This document shows positions 53,482 through 62,422 of a DNA stretch of 64,000 bases, one piece after another. The notes beneath the pieces were generated by a model. The model had not been told where the DNA came from. It ran no database searches and worked only from the letters and a program-made list of their open reading frames with translations. Position 1 is the first letter of the stretch; the number at the start of each line of letters is the position of its first letter. The position numbers and the translations under genes were made by a program. This stretch comes from a virus, in the IMG/VR virus record IMGVR_UViG_3300020192_000010, positions 30,892 to 94,891 of that record. One strand, given 5' to 3'.

Positions 53482-53850
53482 TTACGCTTCGTCGTCAAAC
53501 GTCATCATTTCTTGAACCTTAGAGGCGTCTTCTGGATGAATAACTAGATCATCCTCCGTCTCCGACGGTTCATCTGTTGGAGACAACAAAGCTGATGTCT
53601 GCAATAGATTTTGTTTTAGCTTTTCAGAGTCGCCCTCAGCGTAGGCTTCGAGCAATTCAGTTAAAAGGGTTGCTTCGCGAACTTGACCCTTATCTTCAAA
53701 GGCCTCTGCAAGAGCTGCTATGGCATCTAAGGACCGAAGAACATAAGCTTGGTTTTCAAGCTGAGCTTCTTCATGAGAGGCGGATTTTATCAACCCTTTC
53801 TCCATCTCTTCAGCGATATCGTTACCAGAAAACTTCTTATCATAAATCAT
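53482..53850 (-). CDS. Small acidic helical protein, head cluster
   Basis: 122 residues. N-terminal MEKGLIKSASHEEAQLENQA contains the shared hydrophobic-x-K-x-A motif. The remainder is acidic helix (LDAIAALAEAFEDKGQVREA, LLTELLEAYAEGD) with an Asp/Glu-rich tail. Composition suits a scaffolding or internal head protein. A strong terminator separates it from the Lys/Asp-rich gene upstream. Confidence 0.6.
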   Translation of the reverse strand: MIYDKKFSGNDIAEEMEKGLIKSASHEEAQLENQAYVLRSLDAIAALAEAFEDKGQVREATLLTELLEAYAEGDSEKLKQNLLQTSALLSPTDEPSETEDDLVIHPEDASKVQEMMTFDDEA

Positions 53851-53898
53851 GTAAACTCCTCATTACTCTATACCAACCTATGCGAAGGCTAGTAATAG

Positions 53899-53932
53899 AA
53901 AAAGGAGACGCCGTTGAGAGCATCTCCCTTTT
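53899..53932 (-). terminator. Intrinsic terminator
   Basis: Minus-strand RNA: an AAAAGGGAGAUGC arm pairs with GCGUCUCCUUUUU through about 13 pairs (two G-U), giving a stem that runs into a U-tract. It is about 20 bases past the stop of the Lys/Asp-rich gene. Confidence 0.75.
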
Positions 53933-53952
53933 CAAATTTTCAAACGCGTGAG

Positions 53953-54486
53953 TTACTTCTTTTTCGAGTCAGACTTATCGGACTTCTTATCGTCCTTTTT
54001 GTCTTTCTTGTCGTCTTTTTTGTCGTCTTTTTTGGCGAAAGGATTAACACCTTTCTTAGGCTTCGCGTCGTTCTTATCGGACTTGTCGTCCTTCTTTTTG
54101 TCGTCAGCCTTTTTCTTATCGGACTTTTTTGCTTCGTCCTTTTTCTTGGCTTCGACAATAATGTAGTTAACTAGGTTTAAGCTAAGTGCTGCGGTTTTTT
54201 CTAGCCCAACCTCATCCAACACTTCAGACACTTTTCGGAGGTTGTTTAGAGCTTGGCTCACTGCCGCTTCTAGGGTTAATGTTCCGTCGTCTGCTTTCGC
54301 AGTATCGGACTCTGGTTTATCTTCTTTTTTATGGTCGTGATCCATCTTGCAATCATCGGCACACATCTCTTCAGATGCTTCCTTGGTAAGAACAGAAGCC
54401 TTCTTAAAAATGGCCTCGAAGTTCTTGTCGTTCATGATGGCGTCCATATCAGATGCTAGCGCCTCTTCGAAATTAGACTTTTTCAT
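53953..54486 (-). CDS. Head-cluster protein with Lys/Asp-rich tail
   Basis: 177 residues. Residues 1-105 are folded and helical (FEAIFKKASVLTKEASEEMC with the shared motif, TLEAAVSQALNNLRKVSEVL). The C-terminal 65 residues are almost only Lys, Asp and Ser (repeated KKDD, KSDK), highly charged and disordered; such tails may bind DNA or scaffold. A Cys/Asp/His patch (MCADDCKMDHDH) may bind metal. AGGAG precedes the ATG at 54486. Family unknown. Confidence 0.65.
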   Translation of the reverse strand: MKKSNFEEALASDMDAIMNDKNFEAIFKKASVLTKEASEEMCADDCKMDHDHKKEDKPESDTAKADDGTLTLEAAVSQALNNLRKVSEVLDEVGLEKTAALSLNLVNYIIVEAKKKDEAKKSDKKKADDKKKDDKSDKNDAKPKKGVNPFAKKDDKKDDKKDKKDDKKSDKSDSKKK

Positions 54487-54497
54487 ATTGTCTCCTA

Positions 54498-57400
54498 TTA
54501 GTAGCGGCGGTTTGCAAATGCGCGGTTTAGACTTGAGAACAAGTCATCTGGTTCCGCAGATGCCGTTGGCTCGTCGTTTCCGAGAAGACCAACTTGTGGT
54601 ACGCGAGATGCTTCCTTCTTAATGGAGAGCGGTGCGTGGCGAGCTACTACGCGCTTGAGGCTATCAAATGCGTCGTCGTTGTACTTCATGATCTCATCGA
54701 CCTGTGAAGAAAGTACGGAGGCGTCGCGGCTGCAAAGTCCACGATCAACCATTTCATATGCAAGACCGAATGCGCGAGCAACCTTTACCTTGTATGCGCC
54801 CATTTCCTCTTCAAGCTTCGCCTTCGCGTGCTCCTTGACGAGTTCATTTGCGTATTCTGATCCGCCCTCTGCGTCATTCCAAAGTTCATGGTAGAACTTC
54901 GCAACAGCTGGGTCGAGTCCGTGTGCAACAAGGGCGTCGACATCTTCGTTAGCAAGCTTGCCTGCCTTGACGAGGTCAACCAATTCCTGAGCTTCCTTGC
55001 GGACCTTAGGTGGTGCAGTTGCTACATCAAGCATCGCCTTGTGCTTCTCTTGAATAGTTTCAACTTCGCCGAGATCACCAGCATCAGACTTGTGAACAAG
55101 ATGCTTGTGTGCGTCATTAAGGATTGGGTTAAACTTGCCGGAATCTGCGGCAAGCTTCATACGATATGCAGTACGACCCTCACGAGTCGACAGATCAAAT
55201 TCAGCCATTTTTACCTCAGTCCCTGGTGGAAGCTTCGCTACATCTTCTGGCTTAAGAGTAAGAGTGGCTGCGCTGTTTGCGTCAGATGCATCTAGGCTAA
55301 GTAGCGCATCGTCTTCGCCGTTCATCACTGGACCTGGCGTAGGTGTTTCAAGTCCGGCAAGTCCTGCTGCTGGATCTGCCTTTGTTGCTCCTGGAGCAAC
55401 TTGGCCTGCGAGACCTGGACCTGGAGCTGGCTTCACTGGTGCGCCTGCTGGAGGTAAAGTGTCTGCATCGAGAGCGTCGCCCATCTCTGGGTCCATCGCC
55501 TCTTGTTCATCCATCTGGCTAAGAAGGCTGTCGATCTTTTCATCAAGACCTTCATTTGCAACGTTGGTCATCTCGGTCTCCTGTGATGCACTCTTGAGAA
55601 CTGCTTCCGTTCCGCGTGCATAATTTACGAATGAACCAAGAAGCTCGCGACCCTCGGCAATGGATGCTTTGGTATCAGCGATAGCGTCTGTTGCCAAAGA
55701 TTCTACATAGGCACGATTTGCATCGTTGACGCTGTTATCCTGATAAAGCCCACCGACTAGGTCGAGTTCATCTGTGTGCTCTGCAAGCTCGCTTGCTACT
55801 TTCGTAACGCCGTATAGAATTGCGGAACTTAGTTCAAAACGCATCTTCTGAAGAGATGCCGTTGCTGGTGCAAGTTCTGGTGCTGCTCCTGCGTCGCCTG
55901 GGACTTCGTCCTTAAGCAACTCGCCAACCTCTTGAAGGTCGCTTGCAAGATTCTTTGCGTCGGTTGCGAGACCAAGAATCTGGTCTGCTGGGCTACCGTC
56001 GCCGCCCTGATTTGCTTCGTCCATAGACTCTGCGCCTGGCATTCCGCCTGGTGCTGGCATTTCTGGAGCTGCTGCTGGAGGAGCTGCTGCTGGAGGAGCT
56101 GCCATTTCGCCATCGGCCTTCGTGTAAAGAGAAGCTGCCTTCTCGATACCGATTTCCTTTACCTTCTCAAGCATCTTGGTGCCGTATGTCTTGGTTGCGA
56201 TTACATCGTAAAGCGCATCGACACGGTTTCCAGTAAGAGCCTTTACAGAAGCATTAATGACAAGCTTGTCATTAACAAAAATTTGCCATGCAGAAGCTGC
56301 ACGATCAAGCTCACCATCTGGTGTTGCTGCCTTTACGAACTTGGCAGAGAAGCTTGCGCGGCTAAGCATTTCCTTACGCTTCAATTCATCCTTCTGCGAA
56401 ACAGAAGAAGGAGATGGGTGAAGTCCATCGACTTTACCGACGCCTGGAAATGGTGGCTGACCAAGCATGTGCTTATGCTCGGAGCGAACCTTCTCATTCA
56501 GCGGATCGACTGAATATTGTGGCTTACCATTGGCCGTTGGCTCTTCGGTTCCTTGAAACCATGCACCCTTAGAAAGGGTCGCCTTCGCTTTGATAAGTGC
56601 AGCTTCACGGCGCTCGGCGCGCAGAAGCAGCTTCTTCTTTTCCAAATCGCCTGGTTTCATACCATCGACAGAACCCATGTTCTCAACGTCCTTCATGTAG
56701 CTGTGCTCCATGCGGGCTTTTTCGTTGCCGGACTCTGCTGGGTACTGAGTTGTACCTGGCTTTGGTTCCTCTGTTCCCTGGTGATACGACTTTTTTTCCA
56801 TATTCATGTCCCTTGATTCCATATTTAGCTTGATAAGCTTGTCAAAGTTTTCTTCAATCTTTGAAAGTTTCTGTTGAATAGTCTCTTTCAAAGAGTTAAA
56901 TTGCTGCCTCAACACATCATTATCATCAGATGAAGCTGTAACAGATTCCAAATTATCCGTAATTTTTACTTCTTCTGAAAGATTTTCTGTATTTTCAACA
57001 GTTGATTCCGCCGAAGCTGCCTTATTAAGGTCTTCTTCGCCACTCGTATCGGTCACTTCCGTAGATTTACCCGAACCTTCGAACTCTCGAATGAGAGCAT
57101 CTAACCCTTCCTTGATCTGGCTGACGATCTGGTTTTTGGCCGTTACATCAGTGTCCTTCAAAGATTTGAGTTCAATTTCCGCTTCTTCTGCGCGCTGATT
57201 TAGATAATTTGCAGAAGCAAGAATATGGCGGATCTTGGCTTGTGGATCGGCTCCATTAACAACAATCGAAAGTTCGATTGGTTGAAGATCCATATTAATT
57301 TCTCCGTAGCAAGACTTCGTACGCATATGATTGCAGAAGTCATGTTCGGTGCGGGCTACCGTTCCGCAGTCAGAGCATATTGCTCGACCTACTGCCGTAC

Positions 57401-57953
57401 CCATCGATACACATGTAGAAACACCAGTAGCAACCTTACGGGCCAAATCTGGGAAAGTGATTCTGTCCAATGCACAAAGCGCAATAACACGCTTGCCAAC
57501 GCGATCGTAATATGTATCGATAATTACGCCACGAACAAAGTCTACCGAGGCAGACTTGTGATCTATGCACAACGGTTTACCAATCCATTTCTTGTAGGCC
57601 TTAACCAGCTCTTCCTCTGGAAAAATATCGCCATTCGAATTACGGTATGGTGGAATCGATGCATCGTTGCATTGCCAACGAACAGACTCGCCCTTCTTTA
57701 CCCAATGGGCCGAGACACGCTCGCCATTAGCAAGAAGCTTAGGTGAACCATCTGAATTCACGGTCGATGCCTCTGCGGCATGCATCATTACAGCTGAAAA
57801 ATAAAGAAAATCGTCTGCCTTAGGAGCGATGCGCTTCAGCCCAGTAGCCAGCTTTTGAAAGCGGTCTTTGACTTCCGGGTCAGATAATACGGATAGAGAC
57901 GTGTGTGTCGCCGATTCCGATAATTCAATTGCTTCGCCGTATTTGTAAAGCAT
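54498..57953 (-). CDS. Capsid maturation protease fused to scaffold-like region
   Basis: 1151 residues. The first 240 form a protease-like domain: PLCIDHKSASVDFVRGVIID with His132, then GVSTCVSMGTAVG with Ser183, the His/Ser arrangement of the prohead-protease (U9/S78-like) fold. A zinc site C193-x2-C196-x10-C207-x-H209 follows, as in several large-phage proteases. From residue 245 on the protein is helical and Ala/Pro-rich, like a scaffold. Two repeats (QGTEEP...QY...NEK-R-EH--M) lie at 391-420 and 467-496. Adjacent head genes and the large C-terminal part suggest protease and scaffold are made as one chain. It overlaps the upstream gene by one base. Confidence 0.75.
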   Translation of the reverse strand: MLYKYGEAIELSESATHTSLSVLSDPEVKDRFQKLATGLKRIAPKADDFLYFSAVMMHAAEASTVNSDGSPKLLANGERVSAHWVKKGESVRWQCNDASIPPYRNSNGDIFPEEELVKAYKKWIGKPLCIDHKSASVDFVRGVIIDTYYDRVGKRVIALCALDRITFPDLARKVATGVSTCVSMGTAVGRAICSDCGTVARTEHDFCNHMRTKSCYGEINMDLQPIELSIVVNGADPQAKIRHILASANYLNQRAEEAEIELKSLKDTDVTAKNQIVSQIKEGLDALIREFEGSGKSTEVTDTSGEEDLNKAASAESTVENTENLSEEVKITDNLESVTASSDDNDVLRQQFNSLKETIQQKLSKIEENFDKLIKLNMESRDMNMEKKSYHQGTEEPKPGTTQYPAESGNEKARMEHSYMKDVENMGSVDGMKPGDLEKKKLLLRAERREAALIKAKATLSKGAWFQGTEEPTANGKPQYSVDPLNEKVRSEHKHMLGQPPFPGVGKVDGLHPSPSSVSQKDELKRKEMLSRASFSAKFVKAATPDGELDRAASAWQIFVNDKLVINASVKALTGNRVDALYDVIATKTYGTKMLEKVKEIGIEKAASLYTKADGEMAAPPAAAPPAAAPEMPAPGGMPGAESMDEANQGGDGSPADQILGLATDAKNLASDLQEVGELLKDEVPGDAGAAPELAPATASLQKMRFELSSAILYGVTKVASELAEHTDELDLVGGLYQDNSVNDANRAYVESLATDAIADTKASIAEGRELLGSFVNYARGTEAVLKSASQETEMTNVANEGLDEKIDSLLSQMDEQEAMDPEMGDALDADTLPPAGAPVKPAPGPGLAGQVAPGATKADPAAGLAGLETPTPGPVMNGEDDALLSLDASDANSAATLTLKPEDVAKLPPGTEVKMAEFDLSTREGRTAYRMKLAADSGKFNPILNDAHKHLVHKSDAGDLGEVETIQEKHKAMLDVATAPPKVRKEAQELVDLVKAGKLANEDVDALVAHGLDPAVAKFYHELWNDAEGGSEYANELVKEHAKAKLEEEMGAYKVKVARAFGLAYEMVDRGLCSRDASVLSSQVDEIMKYNDDAFDSLKRVVARHAPLSIKKEASRVPQVGLLGNDEPTASAEPDDLFSSLNRAFANRRY

Positions 57954-58159
57954 TACTTCTCCGTATCAGGAACAACTTTAACTACAGGCTGCTCAGCAAT
58001 GGCGCGCTTAGCGCTATCTAATTTTTGCTTAGCGATGGCATTCAGATCTTGTCCGTTGCGGCCAAGCTTCGCGGCTTCAATCGGTGAGAGGCCTTCGAGA
58101 TCGCTTTCATCAATCTCTACTACTCTCAATATTTGTACATCTCCGCGTTTGATAAACAT
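57953..58159 (-). CDS. Small helical protein upstream of the protease
   Basis: 68 residues. A short beta start (FIKRGDVQILRVVEID) then SPIEAAKLGRNGQDLNAIAK and a charged helix. Stop and the start of the protease gene overlap (TAATG), implying coupled translation. GGAG precedes the ATG at 58159. Small head-cluster proteins at this site may be assembly factors; no family recognised. Confidence 0.65.
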   Translation of the reverse strand: MFIKRGDVQILRVVEIDESDLEGLSPIEAAKLGRNGQDLNAIAKQKLDSAKRAIAEQPVVKVVPDTEK

Positions 58160-58243
58160 ATATGGCTCCGCTAGTACTACAATTTAGATAACCTATTATT
58201 CCACTATAATAACGAAAATAGTTTGATTATTCTATATTTTCAC
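58160..58243 (-). promoter_or_regulatory. AT-rich gene junction, possible promoter
   Basis: 84 bases between two head-cluster genes. The minus strand reads TTATTATAGTGGAATAATAGG, AT-rich and -10-like, about 35 bases before the ATG at 58159. No hairpin with a U-tract was seen. Confidence 0.3.
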
Positions 58244-59917
58244 TTATACTTTGTCTTTTTGTGCTTCAAGCAGCTCTTGGTCAAATGGGACCTTATCTTC
58301 AAGCTCAAGGTCCAGATCACCAGCATTATCCATCCAGCTCTTAGCTAATATATCGGTTTCGATATACTTTTGGATTCTCTCTTCAATAATCTGATTAAGT
58401 TGCGCCACTTCTTTCTTGATGGCGTCTATTGCTTTTACACAATTAGCTATAAAATCTTCGGCCTGTAGGTTCTTGAAAAGCCTTTTAAACCGGCCGAACT
58501 GCTTCGTAACATCATCTATGCTCATGTTAAATGATTTCATTATTTTTTCTACCTGAGTATCAGACATGAAATTGTTCATTATCTTTACACAAGCGAACGC
58601 TAACTTTTTAATAATGTCCAAATAGTTTTGCGCATTGTCGCGATAATCACGAAAAGTGCTACGAGCATCCCAAACTTGTTCGGCCGGAACTTCTTGATTC
58701 GTCTTAAACGGCACGGCCAATTTATCTAAATGAGAATTGAATCTCTCAATTCCTTTTAACAAATAAGTAAAGGCCTGAATAGCCTCTTCAGCATACATAA
58801 TCTCTGTATCAGAGATGTCGTATGTCATTTGTATATGGTAAGAGCGTTTAAACATGTTCTTACTAGCCATGGCAATATATCCGGTACCGTATTGCGTGCC
58901 TACATTGATAGGGCCGAGTGGCAAATTGTTGGTCGTTGAATTATCCATCAGTCCAACTTGAGGCGCGTTTTCTTTGTGCTTAATTTTATATTCTGGACTT
59001 TCTTTGTCCATAATCTTGTCTTCAAGATCTTCTGTCTCGATTGTACGTTTACCCATAGGTAATTCAGTCTCTTGAGTATGAATACTCAAATCTGTTTCCA
59101 TAGGATTGTAATAATCTGGATTGAATTTATAATCTGCAACGAAATCAGGTAACGGAAGATCGAATGCGGCGTTATCGTCCGCCTTAGCGTGATCGCCAGG
59201 GTGTTGGCATGTATCTGCAAGTAGTTTACAGTAAAAATCTCGAACAGCTGTTGGTAACCCGGCGCAGAATCCGAATGTATCGGCTTCAGCAATGGCTTTT
59301 TTACAAGGAACGCCCTGCTGACATCGCAAAAGCGCTATAGCCAATCCGGTTCGATCTTTTCCATGAAGACAATGAACAAAACATGGTCCACCATCAAATA
59401 ATAGCGTGGCCCAGTCTATTTTAGGCAACTTTTCTATCGTTTTGTAGTTGCTAGCCTGAATTGGAAGAACTATGTGCTCTATTTTAGCTTGCTTACAAGC
59501 GTTACCTATCTGAGTAGCTGTTGGCAGGTCAAGACTAACAATTCTTTTGATACCAAGATCTTGTAGCTTCTTAATATCGTTCGGTGATGGGGCTCCGCCG
59601 CGATAAAGGTCGTCCTCGACCTTCGCAAAACGATTTATCGTGATTGGTCCTTGTGTCTTGTTCATTTTGCCAGGAATTTTGGCACCATGCTTCTCGACGA
59701 GAAATTTCAACGTGAAATCTAGCGCCTTGTCAGCGCTGTCTTTCTTTCCTGATGTTATTAATTTGTCAAAGACTGCTTTGTACACACTAAGAAAATCATA
59801 TACTGCTTCTTCGTTGTCAGTTTGCCGCAGATCACGCAGCACAGAAGAGTACGACATAGATTCTATCTGAGATAGATCTATTCGCTTTGCAGTTCTTACA
59901 AAAGAAGGTGTACTCAT
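58244..59917 (-). CDS. Dual-specificity/tyrosine phosphatase-like protein with helical C-terminus
   Basis: 557 residues. The phosphatase domain spans about 90-225: RGGAPSPNDIKKLQDLGIKR, IVSLDLP, then CFVHCLHGKDRTGLAIAL with the CX5R loop Cys183-LHGKD-Arg189 and the following Thr/Gly. This matches Siw14/DSP-type PTP-like enzymes that remove phosphate from proteins, inositol phosphates or RNA ends. The C-terminal 200 residues form an extended helical region (EAIQAFTYLLKGIERFNSHL). The N-terminus has FVRTAKRIDL. Whether the enzyme is packaged in the virion or acts on host signalling is open. It overlaps the upstream small gene by four bases. Confidence 0.8.
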   Translation of the reverse strand: MSTPSFVRTAKRIDLSQIESMSYSSVLRDLRQTDNEEAVYDFLSVYKAVFDKLITSGKKDSADKALDFTLKFLVEKHGAKIPGKMNKTQGPITINRFAKVEDDLYRGGAPSPNDIKKLQDLGIKRIVSLDLPTATQIGNACKQAKIEHIVLPIQASNYKTIEKLPKIDWATLLFDGGPCFVHCLHGKDRTGLAIALLRCQQGVPCKKAIAEADTFGFCAGLPTAVRDFYCKLLADTCQHPGDHAKADDNAAFDLPLPDFVADYKFNPDYYNPMETDLSIHTQETELPMGKRTIETEDLEDKIMDKESPEYKIKHKENAPQVGLMDNSTTNNLPLGPINVGTQYGTGYIAMASKNMFKRSYHIQMTYDISDTEIMYAEEAIQAFTYLLKGIERFNSHLDKLAVPFKTNQEVPAEQVWDARSTFRDYRDNAQNYLDIIKKLAFACVKIMNNFMSDTQVEKIMKSFNMSIDDVTKQFGRFKRLFKNLQAEDFIANCVKAIDAIKKEVAQLNQIIEERIQKYIETDILAKSWMDNAGDLDLELEDKVPFDQELLEAQKDKV

Positions 59918-60240
59918 TTAGTATATTCCAAAAATTTGACTGCATGCGCACTTATAAGGGCGTCTTTAATGGTTCCACGGCCATCAACCTCAGTTATTGA
60001 TTTGATATTGAAGCTATTTATGTATTGTACGTTACCGAAACGTACATTTTGTTCTTCATCAAGGTACGTACAACTCAAAATCAAACAGCCATCACTTCCA
60101 CCGATTATTTTCCCAATCATAACTGATGGAATGGTACTGGTGCTGTCTGTATAGTGAATTTGTTCGTGAGTATCTCCGAAATAAACCTGAACAATTTTGT
60201 CTTTCAGCTCACTGACTACCGTTTCGATATAAGAAGGCAT
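59914..60240 (-). CDS. Small beta-rich protein, function unknown
   Basis: 108 residues, with strands such as KIVQVYFGDTHEQIHYTD, SVMIGKIIGGSDGCLILSCT and VRFGNVQYINSFNIKSITEV. The pattern suggests a beta-barrel or Sm-like fold. It overlaps the phosphatase gene by four bases, indicating co-translation. The upstream neighbour is the transglycosylase, eleven bases away. No family recognised. Confidence 0.6.
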   Translation of the reverse strand: MPSYIETVVSELKDKIVQVYFGDTHEQIHYTDSTSTIPSVMIGKIIGGSDGCLILSCTYLDEEQNVRFGNVQYINSFNIKSITEVDGRGTIKDALISAHAVKFLEYTK

Positions 60241-60251
60241 GTGTTTCTCTC

Positions 60252-62402
60252 TTAACCGGCAAAAGTAATTCTAAAAACACGCGCAAGGTTCTGCGCACGC
60301 TCTAGAGAGAGTGGTGGTAGGCTAGAATTTGCATTTTTGTGAACGTAAAATCTAAATTTTGTATCTTGTGGTACGACTGCGCGCAGTTCTTCAGCAATTT
60401 CTGAGCACAGCAAGCGCATTTCTTCTTGATTGATTCGATTGCTTGCGTACGTAATTTGAAAACGAGAGCCGGAAGCAAATATATCTGGTAGAACTCCGTA
60501 ATCACGAGCCAAAACTAACGATGCAACGCGTATAAATTCACCATTGACGTGCTTGTCCTTGCCAAACACCTCAATCATGTCAGTTTTCAATGCGGCTGCT
60601 GATGGAATTGCCTGCATAATGGAACTAAAAAAATTGTTATTAGCAGGAACGCCTTCCATATCAAGATTCTGAAGCAGATAGCGAATGACTCCGTTATCTT
60701 TTTCATCTGGAACAGGGTTGATACCCGCAGAGCCTGATTGGTAACCACCACCATTACGCATTTCGGCCTCTAGGGCTCTGTAACCGGCAGACTTTTTAGT
60801 TTGCTCGATCAACACTTGCAAGTCTCCAAGCGTTATACGGCCATCTTTATTTTTGTCCAACGCCGGATTAGACTTGTATGCGCCTGCCTCGGTCGCGGGT
60901 GAAAAATTAGGGCTCTTACGATATTGCGGATTTGCTTCTACGATTACTGCTTCAGGGTCTCCAGCTTGTGCATCATGGAAACTTCCCTCTGGCCACCAAC
61001 CTGGTTTACCTTTGTTCTGTTCGTAGTATTTACGATAGCGCAAAGAGTCTGGCCAAAAATTAGAAATGTAATACGTAGCAGCGTCTTTGTATGGAACGCC
61101 ACCATTGAATCCCATCGTTCCTTTGATGAACTTCTCAATCAATCCTAGTTGTTCCTCTCCTGATTGATTCTCAATAACTTTCTCGTGACCTTCAAGTCCC
61201 ATGCCCTTCAACGTCTGTGGCATGAACTGAACAAGGCCTACGGCTCCGCCGTGTGGGTTCTTTGCTTGTGGGTTAAATCCGGCAGACTCGATGTACATTA
61301 CTGGCAACAATACTTCTGGCTGCACTCCAAGACGAGTTGCCATCGAGTTGAACTTGGGCCAGAAGTTTGGTCCCAAGTTGCGAGCAAATTTGCGTATTTC
61401 GCGACTCTCGAAATAAGAAGCGTTAATCGGCACGGTACCTTCTTCAACATTGTCGACGATGATCTTGTGTGCAACGGTATCGAACTTGATACGCGCTTTA
61501 CCAACGAAAGAACGCTTCATATAAGCAGTTCTCATAGCGAACTTAATAAATCCACGATACCCTGTAAGCTTCTTCTTGTTAATAGAAGCTTCCCACTGCT
61601 CAACAGTTCCTTGTTTTAAAGCTGATTCGAAATCTGGCCAGAACATCATTTCCGCTTGATTTTTGTTAGGCGGGTCTCCAGGGCCCATTACAATTCTCTT
61701 GATCTTATCTTCATTAGAAGGCTTTACTTCTAAAACGTAAGTATTCATCAGCGCCATTGCTGGGAATGGCGCTTGTTGTGTAGATGCCCACTCAGCTGCG
61801 GTAGCAGGAGCAACTGGCTCCGCAGCAGGCACAGGTGTGACTTCTGCTTCAGGAGCAGGTGTCATTGGCTCAGAATCAGCTTGTGGCTCCGGCTGTGGAA
61901 GCAAATCGGAAATTAATTTTCCAACATGCGGTGATACTTCTTCAGAATTATCCGCGGACGTCGCTTCTGAAGCGGACTCTGCGTTCTCTTGAATGGTGCC
62001 CGAGGGGTTCTCGTTGGGCGTGGTCGTGTCGGTGAGCTTGGTTTTGATTTCATCCTTGGCTTCGTTTTCTACTCTTGCAACGTCGCTCCGGGCTTTCGAT
62101 AATACATCATTGAATCGAGACATACGTTCCTTAACTTCGTTAAGTTTGTGTTTGTACGTCTGTAAATCGTGATCATCAATCGAGTTCTCCAAGTCCTTGA
62201 ATGAACTGTACAAGTTTTGGAGCGCGTCTTTTAGTTCCGAGTTGTTCTCTTTGAATTCCTTAGAATCTTTAGAGAACATCCGATTCAGCATGCGCCTTAA
62301 TAATCGCTTCAGACCAGAAATTGGTCCAGCCAACTTGACGAGATCATTCTCGTCAGCGACATAGATAGCGTAAGAAAGCTTTCTGAATTGGGTCATGTTC
62401 AT
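60252..62402 (-). CDS. Virion lytic transglycosylase (SLT-type) with EF-hand-like loop
   Basis: 716 residues. The SLT domain lies at about 345-460: VLLPVMYIESAGFNPQAKNP with catalytic Glu372, then AVGLVQFMPQTL and YYISNFWPDSLR. An EF-hand or dockerin-type loop, D516-K-N-K-D-G-R-I-T-L-G-D527, follows and may bind calcium. The N-terminal 210 residues are a coiled coil plus a Pro/Glu-rich linker, starting with the NDLVKLAGPI motif. The enzyme would cleave peptidoglycan locally during DNA ejection. There are two possible ATGs (62402 and 62396); CTGATATAT-like sequence overlaps the first. Confidence 0.88.
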   Translation of the reverse strand: MNMTQFRKLSYAIYVADENDLVKLAGPISGLKRLLRRMLNRMFSKDSKEFKENNSELKDALQNLYSSFKDLENSIDDHDLQTYKHKLNEVKERMSRFNDVLSKARSDVARVENEAKDEIKTKLTDTTTPNENPSGTIQENAESASEATSADNSEEVSPHVGKLISDLLPQPEPQADSEPMTPAPEAEVTPVPAAEPVAPATAAEWASTQQAPFPAMALMNTYVLEVKPSNEDKIKRIVMGPGDPPNKNQAEMMFWPDFESALKQGTVEQWEASINKKKLTGYRGFIKFAMRTAYMKRSFVGKARIKFDTVAHKIIVDNVEEGTVPINASYFESREIRKFARNLGPNFWPKFNSMATRLGVQPEVLLPVMYIESAGFNPQAKNPHGGAVGLVQFMPQTLKGMGLEGHEKVIENQSGEEQLGLIEKFIKGTMGFNGGVPYKDAATYYISNFWPDSLRYRKYYEQNKGKPGWWPEGSFHDAQAGDPEAVIVEANPQYRKSPNFSPATEAGAYKSNPALDKNKDGRITLGDLQVLIEQTKKSAGYRALEAEMRNGGGYQSGSAGINPVPDEKDNGVIRYLLQNLDMEGVPANNNFFSSIMQAIPSAAALKTDMIEVFGKDKHVNGEFIRVASLVLARDYGVLPDIFASGSRFQITYASNRINQEEMRLLCSEIAEELRAVVPQDTKFRFYVHKNANSSLPPLSLERAQNLARVFRITFAG

Positions 62403-62422
62403 ATATCATCTCAATTTCAGTT

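Noticed and set aside
55932-56513. 193-codon plus-strand frame opposite the protease-scaffold gene
   Set aside because: Cys/Trp-rich nonsense composition typical of antisense frames; the minus-strand gene is continuous.
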